A DNA stretch of 64,000 nt from Desulfosarcina sp. BuS5. Its GTDB lineage: Bacteria; Desulfobacterota; Desulfobacteria; Desulfobacterales; BuS5. This document shows positions 47,000 to 55,278 of the stretch, piece after piece. Location: assembly GCF_028752835.1 (NCBI RefSeq), contig NZ_CP087952.1:3098501-3162500 (forward strand). Direction: 5' to 3'. The position numbers and the translations under genes are program-made. The notes below the pieces were generated by a model, which was given only the letters and a program-made list of their open reading frames with translations, ran no database searches and was not told where the DNA came from. Each line of letters begins with the position of its first letter. Position 1 is the first letter of the stretch.

Positions 47000-48451
47000 C
47001 TATGAGGTATCAGGTATAAGGGATGGGGCGGGATCATTCTTGAAGTACGCCTTAACTGCTTCCAATATAAAATTGAATGCTGATCGGCCTTGTAATGCGC
47101 ATGTTGCAATTACAGTCCATAACCGTTCGCAACTTTTTCGTCCTTTGATACTGCGTGTACCGTGAGTTACGTAACGATCTATTACGATAAATCGGATTGC
47201 CTGTTCTGCCACATTGTTGGTAGGGCCTATTTCGGGAGTTGTGATAAATTCAAAATATTCTTTACCATGCTTGCGGAATCGGTTGGCCATATTTTTGGCT
47301 TCCCGTTTTTCTTCTTTACCGTCTTTATTCAGTCGACTCGGAACATCCTCCAAGGCTGCTGTAATAATTCTTGCCTTAGCCTTTTCAAGAGCATTGGTGA
47401 AGTCTTCCGGGATTATATTGTCACGATCATGAATAACCTTGAACATATTTCGGACTTCATCCAGAAGTTTTTCGCCATATGCTTTTGTTTCTTTATCTGG
47501 CAAAGTTGTTAAAAACCGGATGTCCCGAATCAAGTGGGCGATACAAAACTGTATAGTAACGTTAAAATCCTTCATATACTTGCGATACGCCGAAAAATAA
47601 TCACAACCCAGTACTCCGTTGAACTCTTTACCCAAAACATCAATTAAAATTTTTGATCCACGGGACTTGTCGATTTTGAACAGCACATACATTTCAGCCT
47701 TGAAAACCCATGTCCAAAACTTGTCTTTGTTTTCCTTATGGCCGGTTTCATCGACATTTACTGCTTCCTCGAAAGGTAAACGATTGAGCAATTCACTGTA
47801 TGGCGCTTCCAGGGACTGACTTACTTTTTCAATTACTTTTCGCAGATATCCACGGGAAACATTTTCTCCAAGGACGTCTCGGATAAATTTTCTGATTGTG
47901 GAAAACGATGCATGACAGACATTTTTCATATAGGCAACCAAGGCTGTCAAGCGCTCTTTGAAGAGCCCTTCCTTGACTATATTAGCAGGAAAAGGCATGT
48001 AATGAATTTGCTGACATTTCTCGCACCATACCGGATACGAACGATGTTCTTCTTTGATTATCGGCAGCTCCGGCAGTTCCATTTGTTGGATAATACGAGG
48101 AGGCGCATCAATTATATGAACTTCCCCATCGCATACAGGGCAAACAGTTAGTATGTATGGATGAGTTTTGTTTATCTCATCCTCGGTGAAGGGAGTACGA
48201 AGATGCCTCTCATGTCCGGGTTGGCCTCCGATCTTACGATTTCCTTCTTTTTGATTTTTTGGCTTTGTGATCTCATCAGAAGAAGGGCGTTTGCTGGAAT
48301 TAGATGAGTTTTTTGAAAGCTTGGCAACCTTGACCTCCAAAGCCTTTATCTGCTCTTCCTGAAATTCAATAGTATTGCTTAAATCACACAGGATTTTGAC
48401 CGTAACTTTCAGCCCGGCATTATACAAAGCCAATGCTTCATCATGCGTCAT
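47000..48451 (-). CDS. IS66-family transposase TnpC
   Basis: A 483-aa protein with an N-terminal leucine-rich coiled coil (IKALEVKVAKLSKNSSNSSK), the IS66 zinc finger (CPVCDGEV ... CEKCQQ, ~105-150) and the catalytic DDE domain. That domain has VNVDETGHKENKDKFWTWVF (~233, first Asp), GCDYFSAYRKYM (~280, second Asp) and TNNVAEQAIRFIVIDR (~413, Glu). It appears complete. Its start overlaps the end of the DUF4338 gene by 11 bp. Confidence 0.92.
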   Translation of the reverse strand: MTHDEALALYNAGLKVTVKILCDLSNTIEFQEEQIKALEVKVAKLSKNSSNSSKRPSSDEITKPKNQKEGNRKIGGQPGHERHLRTPFTEDEINKTHPYILTVCPVCDGEVHIIDAPPRIIQQMELPELPIIKEEHRSYPVWCEKCQQIHYMPFPANIVKEGLFKERLTALVAYMKNVCHASFSTIRKFIRDVLGENVSRGYLRKVIEKVSQSLEAPYSELLNRLPFEEAVNVDETGHKENKDKFWTWVFKAEMYVLFKIDKSRGSKILIDVLGKEFNGVLGCDYFSAYRKYMKDFNVTIQFCIAHLIRDIRFLTTLPDKETKAYGEKLLDEVRNMFKVIHDRDNIIPEDFTNALEKAKARIITAALEDVPSRLNKDGKEEKREAKNMANRFRKHGKEYFEFITTPEIGPTNNVAEQAIRFIVIDRYVTHGTRSIKGRKSCERLWTVIATCALQGRSAFNFILEAVKAYFKNDPAPSLIPDTS

Positions 48452-49328
48452 GACATAACTCCCTGCGAAAGTTTTTAGTCAAGGGATAAACATAAACAGC
48501 CTTTTTGGAAAGTAGTGGTTGCTTTGATTTGCTGAGCTTGCCCTGACCGGTTGTCTGCCCCACACAGATCCAATTATCCGCTTTATAACAGGTACCGCGG
48601 TAGCGCTCTGTGTCAACAAAGGTTTCAAGCAGATAAACCGGATGATGATATAAAGTTTTCCAATCTTGTAACAAGCGATGACGGTTCAATGCCAATAAAT
48701 ATGATGCCAAACAAGGGACTTGAACCCATGGCAGGATCAAAAAACGGAGATTGTTGGCGATTAGATGAAGATTGTTCTCTCTAATCTTTTTGCTCCAGCC
48801 AATGAAACGATCTCGTGCTCCAATATACCATGGCGCTGACCCCCATGCCAAACACGCAATAGGGCGATTATGAGAAAATGCAATATATTTGAGATGCTCC
48901 CCAACTGGTTGAGTATAACCAAGATAATGGTACTCACTTACAAGACCATTGAATATCTTCTCAAAAGAAGTTCTGCGAACCTGGTCAAGTTTTATAGGAA
49001 ACAGGTCTTCGACAGAACAATGAACAGGAGTTTTATCGACTATTACCCAGGATGTTTTTTTTCGCTTTGCAAGAGGGTTGGGAGGGGTACATTTTCGGGC
49101 AGGCAGTTTAATAAAACCCTTTGATTCCAAAAGAAGCAGCAGGCTTCGGCAGATCATATCTTTAAGAACACCATTAGACTGTCTCCAGTTCCATTCCCTG
49201 CAGACTTCTTGAGAAATGAAGCGTCTGCTTTTGTCAGGATGTGATTCAATAATCCGCCTGACGGTCGCTATATTTTGCCTGGTGACTGATCGCCTCCGAT
49301 ATGTTATGACTGATTCCATTCCTGACAC
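48441..49328 (-). CDS. DruA-like DUF4338 protein
   Basis: A 295-aa protein (GTG at 49328; the ATG three codons in is an alternative). It matches the DUF4338 family: an N-terminal winged-helix-like part (RRIIESHPDKSRRFISQEVC), then NGLVSEYHYLGYTQPVGEHLKY, IACLAWGSAPWYIGARDRFIGW, ANNLRFLILPWVQVPCLASYLL and LLETFVDTERYRGTCYKADNW. The family is named after DruA of Druantia phage-defence systems, but many members travel with transposases and their activity is unknown. Here it is within the IS66 ends and overlaps tnpC, so it is part of the element. Confidence 0.85.
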   Translation of the reverse strand: MSGMESVITYRRRSVTRQNIATVRRIIESHPDKSRRFISQEVCREWNWRQSNGVLKDMICRSLLLLLESKGFIKLPARKCTPPNPLAKRKKTSWVIVDKTPVHCSVEDLFPIKLDQVRRTSFEKIFNGLVSEYHYLGYTQPVGEHLKYIAFSHNRPIACLAWGSAPWYIGARDRFIGWSKKIRENNLHLIANNLRFLILPWVQVPCLASYLLALNRHRLLQDWKTLYHHPVYLLETFVDTERYRGTCYKADNWICVGQTTGQGKLSKSKQPLLSKKAVYVYPLTKNFRRELCHDA

Positions 49329-49553
49329 TATAAACCATCAGGCACTGGAACGCAAAATTTTTCTTAAAAAAATTTGCGGTTAGATATTAAATTTTAAACT
49401 CAAAACGATTATTGCCCGTGAACGGTTACAAATTTTTTTTACACCGAAAACACCTGGCCAGATTGGTGTTCGGATTAATCGCTGTCTGAAATTCATTGCA
49501 CACAGGGCACAGATGAAATGCCGGTGGCTATTACCAGAAATATTACGGCTCGA

Positions 49554-50765
49554 TCATTCTTCAAAGTACTGGACCTGGTAAACAAGAACCTCCAGACCGC
49601 TATTTTTCCAGGCATCGGCAGGAAGACCGGCCTTCATGCACAGGTGGGCCAGAAACTCCTCCGGTTTTGGCAGCTGTTTCCAGACCTGGGGCAGAAAAGT
49701 TGCGCCGGCCGGCCCTTTGCGGAGAATTACACCATCCACATTTACTTTAAGTTTTTTTATCAGATCAGCGCCGTTTTTGTATTCTACAGGCTTTGGTTCT
49801 GAAAGGATGCTTATTTCAATTTCAATTTTTTTCAGCTCGTCTTTCAGCAGGGCAGGAAAACGCGGATCGTGGAATGCAGCGTTGACTGCATTTTTACGTA
49901 CTCCGTCTTTCACGGAATCCGAATCGGAAATATTGCCTATACATCCTCTCAATCCGCCGTCAATATTCAGTGTGACAAAAGTTCCCCTGTGTATTTTGAA
50001 TTGACTATCCCTTAAAGCTGCAGCAAGCTGATCGGCTCTGTTTTTGTCGACCTTGATACCGAGTTTTTTCATTATGGTCTGCCTGGCAAGATCTAACAGG
50101 ATCCGGCCATGTTTTTCATTTAATTCACTGGATATGTTTTTCATAAGAGATTCTCCATAAAAGGCTATAGCGGCATATCCGACTACTCTGGAGCGGCCGC
50201 CGGCAGTGTCGCCGCTGTTTGAATAATGCAGCAAAACAGGCTGCCAGTTATGATGCAGCGCCATTTTTATCAGGACCGTAACCGGTATTTTGCCGCACGC
50301 GGAATTATCTTTTTTTAACAGTTTTTCATAATCAAGCGCTAATATCTTATCGATAGTATCCTTATCCCTTTTAACAGCCTCCTCATATGGGAGATAATGG
50401 GAAAAATCCGAACTGGCAATAACCAGGGTCTTTTCATCAAGGAGCTTTTCAACAGCCTGCGTTAATTTATCGATATCACAGGGACCTGTTACAATCGGTA
50501 TGATTGTAAAATTTTTCAGATAAAATTGCAAAAACGGAAGGATAACCTCAATAGAATGCTCAGCTCTGTCCGAAGCTATAATCGTCCTGAATAGTTCCGG
50601 TTGTTTAAGAAGTCTTTTCGCGTCTGCATGCAGTTTTATCAGGCCAAGAGGGGTTTTTATATGCATCGGCATCTCCAACTGCGCAATTTGAAAAGCCGAT
50701 TCTGTGATCCGGCCCCAGCAGAATGATCTTTGTAAAGTTTTTGCCGGAAAGGGCCTGCGAAGCAT
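49554..50765 (-). CDS. Memo (C-terminal part) fused to AMMECR1 domain, after a frameshift
   Basis: In this frame real homology starts near 50660 (KTPLGLIKLHADAKRLL); the first 35 or so codons are out-of-frame reading of the upstream part. Memo motifs include IIASDRAEHSIEVILPFLQ, TLVIASSDFSHYLPYEEA and GRSRVVGYAAIAFYG. From about residue 215 comes an AMMECR1 domain (HRGTFVTLNIDGGLRGCIGN and NAAFHDPRFPAL). In the AmmeMemoRadiSam system these two proteins (B and A) occur with a radical SAM protein; here B and A are fused, and the radical SAM partner is not in the window. The biochemical role of the system is unknown. Confidence 0.82.
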   Translation of the reverse strand: MLRRPFPAKTLQRSFCWGRITESAFQIAQLEMPMHIKTPLGLIKLHADAKRLLKQPELFRTIIASDRAEHSIEVILPFLQFYLKNFTIIPIVTGPCDIDKLTQAVEKLLDEKTLVIASSDFSHYLPYEEAVKRDKDTIDKILALDYEKLLKKDNSACGKIPVTVLIKMALHHNWQPVLLHYSNSGDTAGGRSRVVGYAAIAFYGESLMKNISSELNEKHGRILLDLARQTIMKKLGIKVDKNRADQLAAALRDSQFKIHRGTFVTLNIDGGLRGCIGNISDSDSVKDGVRKNAVNAAFHDPRFPALLKDELKKIEIEISILSEPKPVEYKNGADLIKKLKVNVDGVILRKGPAGATFLPQVWKQLPKPEEFLAHLCMKAGLPADAWKNSGLEVLVYQVQYFEE

Positions 50766-51240
50766 GGGCGGCGGTTAATCCTGAGTATATATAACCTGCA
50801 TGGGGGAGGATGAGAGCCTTAAAAGGTTTGCCTGCGGGAAGACGGATATGGTTTTTTTTCGCCTCTTGAGTAAGCCGCTCTAATAATCGACTTAATTCAG
50901 CCTGATCGGCCGGATAAAAACTTCCTGCATAGGCTGGCTTTCGGATACCGCCGGCCTGTGCATCGCCGGCTGTTGAGCCGCGAGAATCGCAGGCACTGAA
51001 TGAAAAAGGCGGTTTTTTTTCATTCAGTGTCGAGAATCGCAGTCGGCTCGAACGCCCTTGATAGGTGGAGCGTGAGCGGAACCTGTCAAGGACGTTCGAG
51101 GAACTCGACAGCCGGCGATAAGTTGACCGTGTGCGTAGCGTAGCGGAGCTCACGGTCAACTTATCACCGGCATATATATAAAACACCGGCATTAATGTGA
51201 GAAGCACCGCAAATATTAAATTTTTGACCAGGCATCTCAT
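50605..51240 (-). CDS. Memo-family protein, N-terminal part with signal peptide and repeat-derived linker
   Basis: AGGAGG precedes the ATG. There is a signal peptide (KNLIFAVLLTLMPVFYIYA), then about 60 residues of Arg/Ser-rich sequence encoded by the hairpin array, then Memo homology: RKPAYAGSFYPADQAELSRL, ILPHAGYIYSGLTAAHA and ILLGPDHRIGFSNCAVGDAD. Homology ends at AYK before an A5 run. Removing one A continues into the downstream frame (TPLGLIKLHAD). A complete Memo-AMMECR1 protein would be exported or membrane-tethered, which is unusual for AMMECR1. Confidence 0.8.
   Translation of the reverse strand: MRCLVKNLIFAVLLTLMPVFYIYAGDKLTVSSATLRTRSTYRRLSSSSNVLDRFRSRSTYQGRSSRLRFSTLNEKKPPFSFSACDSRGSTAGDAQAGGIRKPAYAGSFYPADQAELSRLLERLTQEAKKNHIRLPAGKPFKALILPHAGYIYSGLTAAHASQALSGKNFTKIILLGPDHRIGFSNCAVGDADAYKNPSWPDKTACRREKTS
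50981..51165. repeat. Compound hairpin array inside the Memo coding region
   Basis: Three consecutive hairpins: 50994-51007/51016-51029 (14 bp perfect, CACTGAATGAAAAA); 51049-51066/51081-51098 (16 of 18); and 51117-51131/51151-51165 (15 bp perfect, GATAAGTTGACCGTG). A 12-bp direct repeat CGAGAATCGCAG occurs at 50981 and 51031. The whole array is open in the Memo frame and encodes the Arg/Ser-rich linker. Confidence 0.88.
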
Positions 51241-51288
51241 AATAGGTTCCTCCTATTATTTATGAGAAATCCGGAATTACGATGCCTA

Positions 51289-51897
51289 TTATTTTACTAA
51301 ATCGGCTATAATATCGGCCGCTCTTTCCAGACTCAGCTTGCTAGTATTAATAACTAAATGATAAAGTTCCGGCTTGTCATAGTCCACCTCTCCCATTTTG
51401 CGGTAAAGCCTGTTCCTTCTTATATCAAATTGCTCCACTATATTTTTTGCATTAGTAGGCAAAAAATCATGATGCTCCACCATAAAATTTATTCGATCCT
51501 GTTTGTCGGCGGCAAGCAGCACATGATAGACATTTTCAAAATTCTTTAAGATATATTGTCCTCCCCTGCCCAGGATAATACAATTATCCTCTTCTGCAAT
51601 ACGAGGCATAACTTTGTAAAGGGTTTCTATGTATACTTTTTCATCAATATAACCTTTCTTATCACCAGTTAGACGATCGATATATTTTCCTGAAATCAGT
51701 CCATCGATCATTCTGTGTATAAGACCTCCGGCATCTTTTTCGATAGACCTGACCCAATGGGATGTAACCCTGGCATCCTTCGCCACCATATTAATAATCT
51801 CTTCGTCAATTAGAGCATATCCAAGTTTTTTGGCTAAAGGATTGCCCACGCTTACGCCGCCTGCACCACCCTGTCTGGATATTGTTATAACCGCCAT
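51289..51897 (-). CDS. Cytidylate kinase-like family protein
   Basis: A 202-aa P-loop-type protein with MAVITISRQGGAGGVSVGNPLAKKLGYALIDEEIINMVA at the N-terminus, of the cytidylate-kinase-like family (PF13189). It has LGRGGQYIL (~110) and a helical lid with RRNRLYRK. Members are distinct from Cmk, and the substrate is not known with certainty. Transcription starts from a promoter at 51951-51977. The preceding G8 run (GGGGGGGG, just before the ATG) acts as, or interferes with, the ribosome site. Confidence 0.82.
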   Translation of the reverse strand: MAVITISRQGGAGGVSVGNPLAKKLGYALIDEEIINMVAKDARVTSHWVRSIEKDAGGLIHRMIDGLISGKYIDRLTGDKKGYIDEKVYIETLYKVMPRIAEEDNCIILGRGGQYILKNFENVYHVLLAADKQDRINFMVEHHDFLPTNAKNIVEQFDIRRNRLYRKMGEVDYDKPELYHLVINTSKLSLERAADIIADLVK

Positions 51898-51950
51898 GTC
51901 ATCCCCCCCCTTAAAGCGCTGTTTATAAAATCCATTCTCTCTATCTTGGA

Positions 51951-51977
51951 ATTATATTTTGTTTAATTATTTGTCAA
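51951..51977 (-). promoter_or_regulatory. Sigma70-type promoter for the kinase-like gene
   Basis: On the minus strand, TTGACA (51972-51977) and TATAAT (51951-51956) are consensus boxes with a 15-bp spacer. That spacer is two bases short of optimal. The -35 box overlaps that of the divergent promoter. Confidence 0.55.
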
Positions 51978-51999
51978 TAATTACCTTTTTTGCTACACT
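51971..51999 (+). promoter_or_regulatory. Sigma70-type promoter for the PEP-synthase-like gene
   Basis: TTGTCA (51971-51976), a 17-bp spacer and TACACT (51994-51999). A transcript would start near 52006. The ribosome site is GAGG five bases before the ATG at 52042. Confidence 0.6.
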
Positions 52000-52041
52000 T
52001 TTTATTATCATATAAGTACTTTCAGCATCGATGAGGTAAGC

Positions 52042-55000
52042 ATGTCCAAATTACATAAAGATCTATTTGATGATTCGGACCTTTCGTTTAATGTGTTTCA
52101 TGATCTGATGTCAAAACGGATCAGGGAAATCCTTCTTGTTTCCAGCCCCTATGACGCATTTATTATGGAAGAGGATGGCCGTATAGCCGAAAGGATTATT
52201 CATGAATATCGCGGCTTGAACCTCAGCAGGCCGCCAAAACTCACCTGGGTCTCTACCGCCGCAGAAGCTATGGATATTCTTTCCAGGAAGAAATTTCATC
52301 TTGTAATTATCATGCCCCGCATCAATGATATGGATCCTTTTATCCTGGGTAAAATGATCAAACAGCAATTCCCGGATCTTTTCGTCTATCTTCTTGAACA
52401 TAATGCGGGCAATCTGCTTACCAATCAATTATACCCTGATCATAAATATATAGACAAGATGTTTGTATGGTATGGGAATGCCGATCTTCTTTTATCAATC
52501 ATAAAGAGCATTGAAGATCAGTTGAATGTTGTTAATGATACACAGAAAGCAAGGATAAGAGTCATTATTTATGTGGAGGACTCCCCCATATACTGTTCAT
52601 CCATACTTCCGCGGCTTTACCGGGAGTTGGTTATGCAGACCCAGGACGTAATGGAAGGATCCATCAATGATGCCCATCGTAATCTCATGATGAGGGCCAG
52701 ACCCAGGATACTGGTTGCGGAAAATTTTGAAGAAGCTGTGGAGCTTTACCATAAGTTCAAGCCATACCTGCTGAGCGTGCTGTCGGATGTCCGTTTTCAG
52801 CGCAACGGGATACTTGATGACCAGGCCGGTTTCATTCTTCTGGACATGATCAGGAAGGATTCTCCGGGAATGCCGGTTCTGGTTTTCAGTTCGGAAGAGT
52901 CCAACAGGCAAAGAGCTATGGAGATTCCGGCTATTTTCATTAACAAACATTCCCAATCACTGCATATTGATATCAGGTCGTTTTTTATTAATTACCTTGC
53001 TTTTGGTGATTTTATCTTCAGGATGCCTGACGGAAAAGAGGTTGCCAGGGCATCAAGCCTCAGGGAGATGGAAAAAATTATACCTGATATTCCTGATGAA
53101 TCTATCGATTATCATGCCAGGCGAAATCATTTTTCAACATGGCTGATGGCCCGTTCTGAAATAGAGCTTGCTTCAAGGTTACGATATATCAATGTCGATG
53201 CTTTTTCGAGCGCCCAGGAAATAAAAAAGTACCTTGTCGACTGTTGCAGGGAAAGGCGCATAAGACGTCAAAAAGGTGTGGTAACCGATTTTGCGGGGGA
53301 TGGCTTTGATGCTGATGTGGATTTTACCAGGATAGGCAAGGGATCCCTGGGCGGCAAGGCCAGGGGGCTGGCTTTTATGTCGAATCTTCTGAATAAAGAG
53401 ACCGGGCCGGCAGAAAAATTTCCGGATGTCAAGATCGGCATTCCTAAAACCCTGGTTATTACAACAGCAGGTTTTGATTCCTTTATGGAGCAAAACGGTT
53501 CCCGTATTTTGCCCGACAATCGGCCGTCTGATGCTCCCGGTGAAGATGCCGACATTGTGGAACGGTTCATGCAATCGAATTTTCCGAAAAACCTTCGCTC
53601 TGATCTCAAAATTTTTTTATCCCGGGCAAAATATCCCCTGGCCGTAAGGTCTTCCAGCCTTTTGGAGGATGCGCAGTATATGCCCTGTGCTGGAATCTAT
53701 AAAACATACATGATCCCCAACAACAACCCTGACCTCCTTGTCAGGGTTGATCAACTTGTAAAGGCAATCAAGCTGGTTTATGCCTCAACATACCTGGCAA
53801 CTCCAAGGGCCGCCGCCGGGAGGGGTATGTATAGAACCGAAGAGGAAAAGATGGCCGTAATCATTCAGCAGGTAACCGGGTCAAGGTACGGGGACTATTT
53901 CTATCCTGCTGTTTCAGGGCTGGCGCAGTCCTATAACTATTATACCGTATCTTATATGAAGCCTGAAGAGGGTATCGTGCATATTGCTTTCGGGCTTGGC
54001 AAAACTGTTGTAGAAGGCGGCGCAGCGCTCCGTTTTTGCCCTAAATATCCTCGTTTTTTGCCTCAATTTTCAACAGTGGACGACATATTGCAAAATTCCC
54101 AGCGCCGCTTCTTTGCCCTGAGGATGGATGGTTTTCCCCATGACTTCGGTAAATTAAATATATCAGGAACCGAATCCGGCGATACTTCCACGCTTTTACA
54201 ACTCGATATAAACGATATTCAGGATGATTTTATTCAACAAACCCCTTTAAAAATGATTGCCAGCACATATTTACCGGACGATCACAAGATCAGGGATACA
54301 ATTCAAGCTTCGGGGCAAAGATTATTGACATTTGCGGGAATGCTCAAATACAACGCGTTCCCCCTGTCGGAGATTCTTACGGAAATTTTAAAAATCGGCC
54401 AAAAAGGTATGGGCTGCCCGGTTGAGATAGAATTTGCAGTTAACATCCCGCCTGAAAACGACCGGAAGGCAAAGCCTGAATTCGACCTACTTCAAATAAG
54501 ACCCATGAGTCTTAGTAGTCAGAGTGAAAAGGTCGAAATAACCGGCGCTGAAATATCGGAAGCTGTATGTTTGTCCGACAGTGCGCTGGGTAACGGCACA
54601 TTTAATGATATCTACGATATTCTTTTTGTAAAGCAGGACAGCTTCGACCCCTCCCGTACTCGTGATATATCGGCAGAGATCAGCAGTATGAACAAAAGCC
54701 TGATGCGGCTGAACAGACCCTATCTCCTCATAGGCCCCGGGAGATGGGGTTCGGCGGACAAATGGCTCGGGATACCCGTAACCTGGCATGATATCTCAGG
54801 AGTCGGAGTAATCATCGAAACATCAACCGAAAAGCTGCAGGCGGATCCGTCCCAGGGAACTCATTTTTTTCATAACATAACATCTCTCGGGATCGGCTAT
54901 CTAACCGTATTACAGGATAAAACCAGTTTTTTGGGCCTTGACTGGCTGAATGGGCTGCCGGTTGAAAAGGAAACCGGTTTTTTAAGACATGCGCGTCTTA

Positions 55001-55074
55001 AAACACCTCTTTTAATCAAGATAGACGGCAATGGATCACGCGCTGTTGTTTTATCTGACGGTCTCATTCTGTGA
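52042..55074 (+). CDS. Receiver-like domains fused to PEP synthase/PPDK ATP-binding domain
   Basis: A 1010-aa protein. The N-terminal ~350 residues contain two CheY-like alpha/beta segments (REILLVSSPYDAFIMEEDGR and RVIIYVEDSPIYCSSILPRL, the second keeping the acidic pair E-D-S). The middle and C-terminal parts carry the PPDK_N ATP-grasp domain: GKGSLGGKARGLAFM (~430), LAVRSSSLLEDAQYMPCAGIY (~535), FGLGKTVVEGG (~650), and EFDLLQIRPM. The swivelling His domain and the PEP-binding barrel are absent, so it cannot be a complete PEP synthase. It may phosphorylate a separate partner. Such proteins are frequent in sulfate reducers. It is divergent from the kinase-like gene. Confidence 0.82.
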   Translation: MSKLHKDLFDDSDLSFNVFHDLMSKRIREILLVSSPYDAFIMEEDGRIAERIIHEYRGLNLSRPPKLTWVSTAAEAMDILSRKKFHLVIIMPRINDMDPFILGKMIKQQFPDLFVYLLEHNAGNLLTNQLYPDHKYIDKMFVWYGNADLLLSIIKSIEDQLNVVNDTQKARIRVIIYVEDSPIYCSSILPRLYRELVMQTQDVMEGSINDAHRNLMMRARPRILVAENFEEAVELYHKFKPYLLSVLSDVRFQRNGILDDQAGFILLDMIRKDSPGMPVLVFSSEESNRQRAMEIPAIFINKHSQSLHIDIRSFFINYLAFGDFIFRMPDGKEVARASSLREMEKIIPDIPDESIDYHARRNHFSTWLMARSEIELASRLRYINVDAFSSAQEIKKYLVDCCRERRIRRQKGVVTDFAGDGFDADVDFTRIGKGSLGGKARGLAFMSNLLNKETGPAEKFPDVKIGIPKTLVITTAGFDSFMEQNGSRILPDNRPSDAPGEDADIVERFMQSNFPKNLRSDLKIFLSRAKYPLAVRSSSLLEDAQYMPCAGIYKTYMIPNNNPDLLVRVDQLVKAIKLVYASTYLATPRAAAGRGMYRTEEEKMAVIIQQVTGSRYGDYFYPAVSGLAQSYNYYTVSYMKPEEGIVHIAFGLGKTVVEGGAALRFCPKYPRFLPQFSTVDDILQNSQRRFFALRMDGFPHDFGKLNISGTESGDTSTLLQLDINDIQDDFIQQTPLKMIASTYLPDDHKIRDTIQASGQRLLTFAGMLKYNAFPLSEILTEILKIGQKGMGCPVEIEFAVNIPPENDRKAKPEFDLLQIRPMSLSSQSEKVEITGAEISEAVCLSDSALGNGTFNDIYDILFVKQDSFDPSRTRDISAEISSMNKSLMRLNRPYLLIGPGRWGSADKWLGIPVTWHDISGVGVIIETSTEKLQADPSQGTHFFHNITSLGIGYLTVLQDKTSFLGLDWLNGLPVEKETGFLRHARLKTPLLIKIDGNGSRAVVLSDGLIL

Positions 55075-55107
55075 TAGCGCTATGAAAAATTAAAATCCGT
55101 ACCTGAA

Positions 55108-55246
55108 TTGAGCCCTTAGCTGTTAGCTTAATGATTACAAGATATTTTGCGATTACAATTTTTTACCCATTGGGTGTTATTTCTTAATGATGTAATACCT
55201 TAATTTTTCAAGGCTAACAGCTAATTGCTAACAGCTAATCGCTCAA
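55108..55246. repeat. Inverted and direct repeats of the AGCTGTTAGC type upstream of gdhA
   Basis: The 20-bp arms 55108-55127 and 55227-55246 pair at 18 of 20. The right side also has a direct repeat GCTAACAGCTAAT (55213-55225 and 55227-55239). It lies between the PEP-synthase-like gene and gdhA and could serve as a terminator for the first or a leader element of the second. Confidence 0.75.
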
Positions 55247-55278
55247 CTTAGGTAGTATATAAACCAAATGGAGGAATA

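Larger units (their letters stand above)
46612..49429. mobile_element. IS66-like element with tnpC and a DruA-type DUF4338 gene
   Basis: The 15-bp inverted ends GTAACCGTTCACGGG (46612-46626) and its complement (49415-49429) begin with GTAA, as IS66-family ends do. They enclose a 2.8-kb unit with two overlapping genes: a DUF4338 gene followed by tnpC. No tnpA or tnpB is present, as in the ISBst12-like branch. The sequences just outside (8 bp) do not match, so no target duplication survives. The left 390 bp are non-coding. Confidence 0.75.

Noticed and set aside
46867-47109. Minus-strand 80-aa frame overlapping the end of tnpC
   Set aside because: Out of frame with tnpC, with no similarity or start signal; probably chance.
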